From Streptomyces sp. NBC_01428 (GTDB taxonomy: Bacteria; Actinomycetota; Actinomycetes; Streptomycetales; Streptomycetaceae), in contig NZ_CP109499.1 in the NCBI RefSeq assembly GCF_036231965.1, positions 1,426,001 to 1,490,000 on the forward strand: 64,000 nt of DNA, written 5' to 3'. How positions within the stretch are numbered: position 1 is the first letter of the stretch; each line of letters begins with the position of its first letter. This document shows, piece by piece, positions 63,420 through 64,000 of this stretch. The notes beneath the pieces are model-generated. The model ran no database searches, was not told where the DNA came from, and saw nothing but the letters and a program-made list of their open reading frames with translations. A program made the translations under genes and the position numbers.

Positions 63420-64000
63420 TCAGTCGCGGGCCGGGACCGCGCCGGCGACGGGCTCCTCCGGGCGCAGCAGCATCGGGGAGGCCAGGTCCACCAGGTCGTG
63501 CAGGAGCGCAAGATGGGTGGTGTCCCCGCCGAGTTTGTCGAGGAGTCCGTGCGCTCCGTCCCGGAAGCGGATGAGGTCCTCCTCGTACGGGCGGAGCACG
63601 TCCGGTGCGAGCAGGACCGTGGTGAGTGCGGCACGGGCCTCGGGTGAGTGCCGTGCGTCGGCGTGCAGCCGCAGGACCTCGTCGGCGCCGTCGGGCGCGG
63701 CGTTGTCCAGGGCGCACGCCAGCAGGTAGGTCACCGTGCCGTTGGCCAGGTCCTCGTTGCGTCCGGTCAGGATGTCGTGCTGGTCGTTGAACAGCTGCCA
63801 CAGGATGCCGAAGGCGTTGCCGAACTCCCGCCACAGTTCGACTCGTTCGTCGGTCCGGCCCGCCAGCTCGGCGGCCATGGCGGTGACCATGCTGAACGGC
63901 GCCCCGGACTTTCCGAGATAGGCCGCGATCACCGCCTCGCGCGTGGCGGCCCCGACGTCCGCGCGCAGGTCCCTCAACTGCCCCTCGCTCGCGTTGATCC
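63420..64000 (-). CDS. Polyprenyl synthetase/class 1 isoprenoid synthase-like protein, C-terminal part (5' end outside window)
   Basis: The frame runs off the window at 64000; about 193 C-terminal residues are visible. It opens INASEGQLRDLRADVGAATR, then a helical core (AYLGKSGAPFSMVTAMAAELAG, WREFGNAFGILWQLFNDQHDIL). FNDQHD at about residue 75 stands where prenyl synthases have the second Asp-rich motif (DD-x-x-D), here N-D-x-x-D, and SGAPFSM-like sequences are the family's K-T-x-x-L-F region counterpart. It may make short isoprenyl diphosphates or be a divergent relative. The partner ctaD unit is divergent in direction and ends eight bases away. Confidence 0.7.
   Translation of the reverse strand, partial: INASEGQLRDLRADVGAATREAVIAAYLGKSGAPFSMVTAMAAELAGRTDERVELWREFGNAFGILWQLFNDQHDILTGRNEDLANGTVTYLLACALDNAAPDGADEVLRLHADARHSPEARAALTTVLLAPDVLRPYEEDLIRFRDGAHGLLDKLGGDTTHLALLHDLVDLASPMLLRPEEPVAGAVPARD

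Overview
The window is very G+C-rich, densely coded DNA with GTG starts, strong third-position GC bias, many short intergenic gaps and many 4-bp start/stop overlaps. Together with mycothiol-dependent formaldehyde dehydrogenase, DUF1206, CU044_5270, a TgmA/TgmB graspetide pair, Tat-exported hydrolases and ricin-type (CBM13) secreted enzymes, this points to a Streptomyces chromosome (genus inferred from gene content; species not determinable). No rRNA, tRNA, CRISPR, integrase or insertion sequence was seen. It reads as a mixed metabolic/accessory arm region rather than a mobile island.

Layout. 1-3.6 kb: the tail of a membrane-anchored Ser/Thr kinase, a two-gene graspetide (ATP-grasp RiPP) cassette, and a divergent conserved Streptomyces protein followed by a partly duplicated terminator. 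3.7-5.7 kb: a TetX-like flavin monooxygenase with its TetR regulator and three evenly phased operators. 5.8-13.8 kb: DUF2238 membrane protein, aldo/keto reductase, then a probable minus-strand unit SDR-cydA-cydB-cation/proton antiporter-DUF389. 14.2-20.5 kb: a secreted carbohydrate locus with three tandem CBM13 proteins (GH18 chitinase, parallel beta-helix protein, ThuA-lectin fusion) behind a promoter that carries a DasR-like site, converging on a GH105 hydrolase. 20.7-25.5 kb: DUF1206, RpiR regulator, small conserved proteins and a TerD-CAP-CAP fusion. 25.7-30.7 kb: a serine beta-lactamase-like hydrolase, a GH65 phosphorylase/hydrolase translationally coupled to a beta-phosphoglucomutase, and a SnoaL-like protein. 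30.7-41.4 kb: a P-loop kinase, a peptidoglycan-binding membrane protein, a Tat-exported PL8 polysaccharide lyase, and a sugar ABC uptake operon (binding protein, two permeases, D-2-hydroxyacid dehydrogenase, phosphodiesterase/pyrophosphatase-like enzyme) with a DeoR-HTH/LacI-fold regulator. CGATCGAT-type motifs occur in front of both the lyase and the regulator, which suggests one regulon.

41.4-49.7 kb: 2OG-type oxygenase, DUF5519, a TetR gene and a Zn-ribbon/OB-fold gene that share paired operator motifs, a PPOX-type protein, a secreted HAD phosphatase, type II NADH dehydrogenase, a membrane-anchored S1 protease and an L,D-transpeptidase. 49.7-58.3 kb: PLP decarboxylase, two SDRs, mycothiol-dependent formaldehyde dehydrogenase with its metallo-beta-lactamase partner, an ABC exporter and an AraC regulator. 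58.4-64 kb: a small secreted protein, a SnoaL-like protein, an ECF sigma factor with a CU044_5270 membrane partner, a stand-alone cytochrome c oxidase subunit I, and the 3' end of a polyprenyl synthetase-like gene.

The best candidates for new biology are the graspetide pair without a nearby methyltransferase, the PL8/ABC/phosphodiesterase regulon, the DasR-like chitinase operon containing an exported ThuA-lectin, the TerD-CAP-CAP protein, and the two TetR systems with clear multi-site operators.
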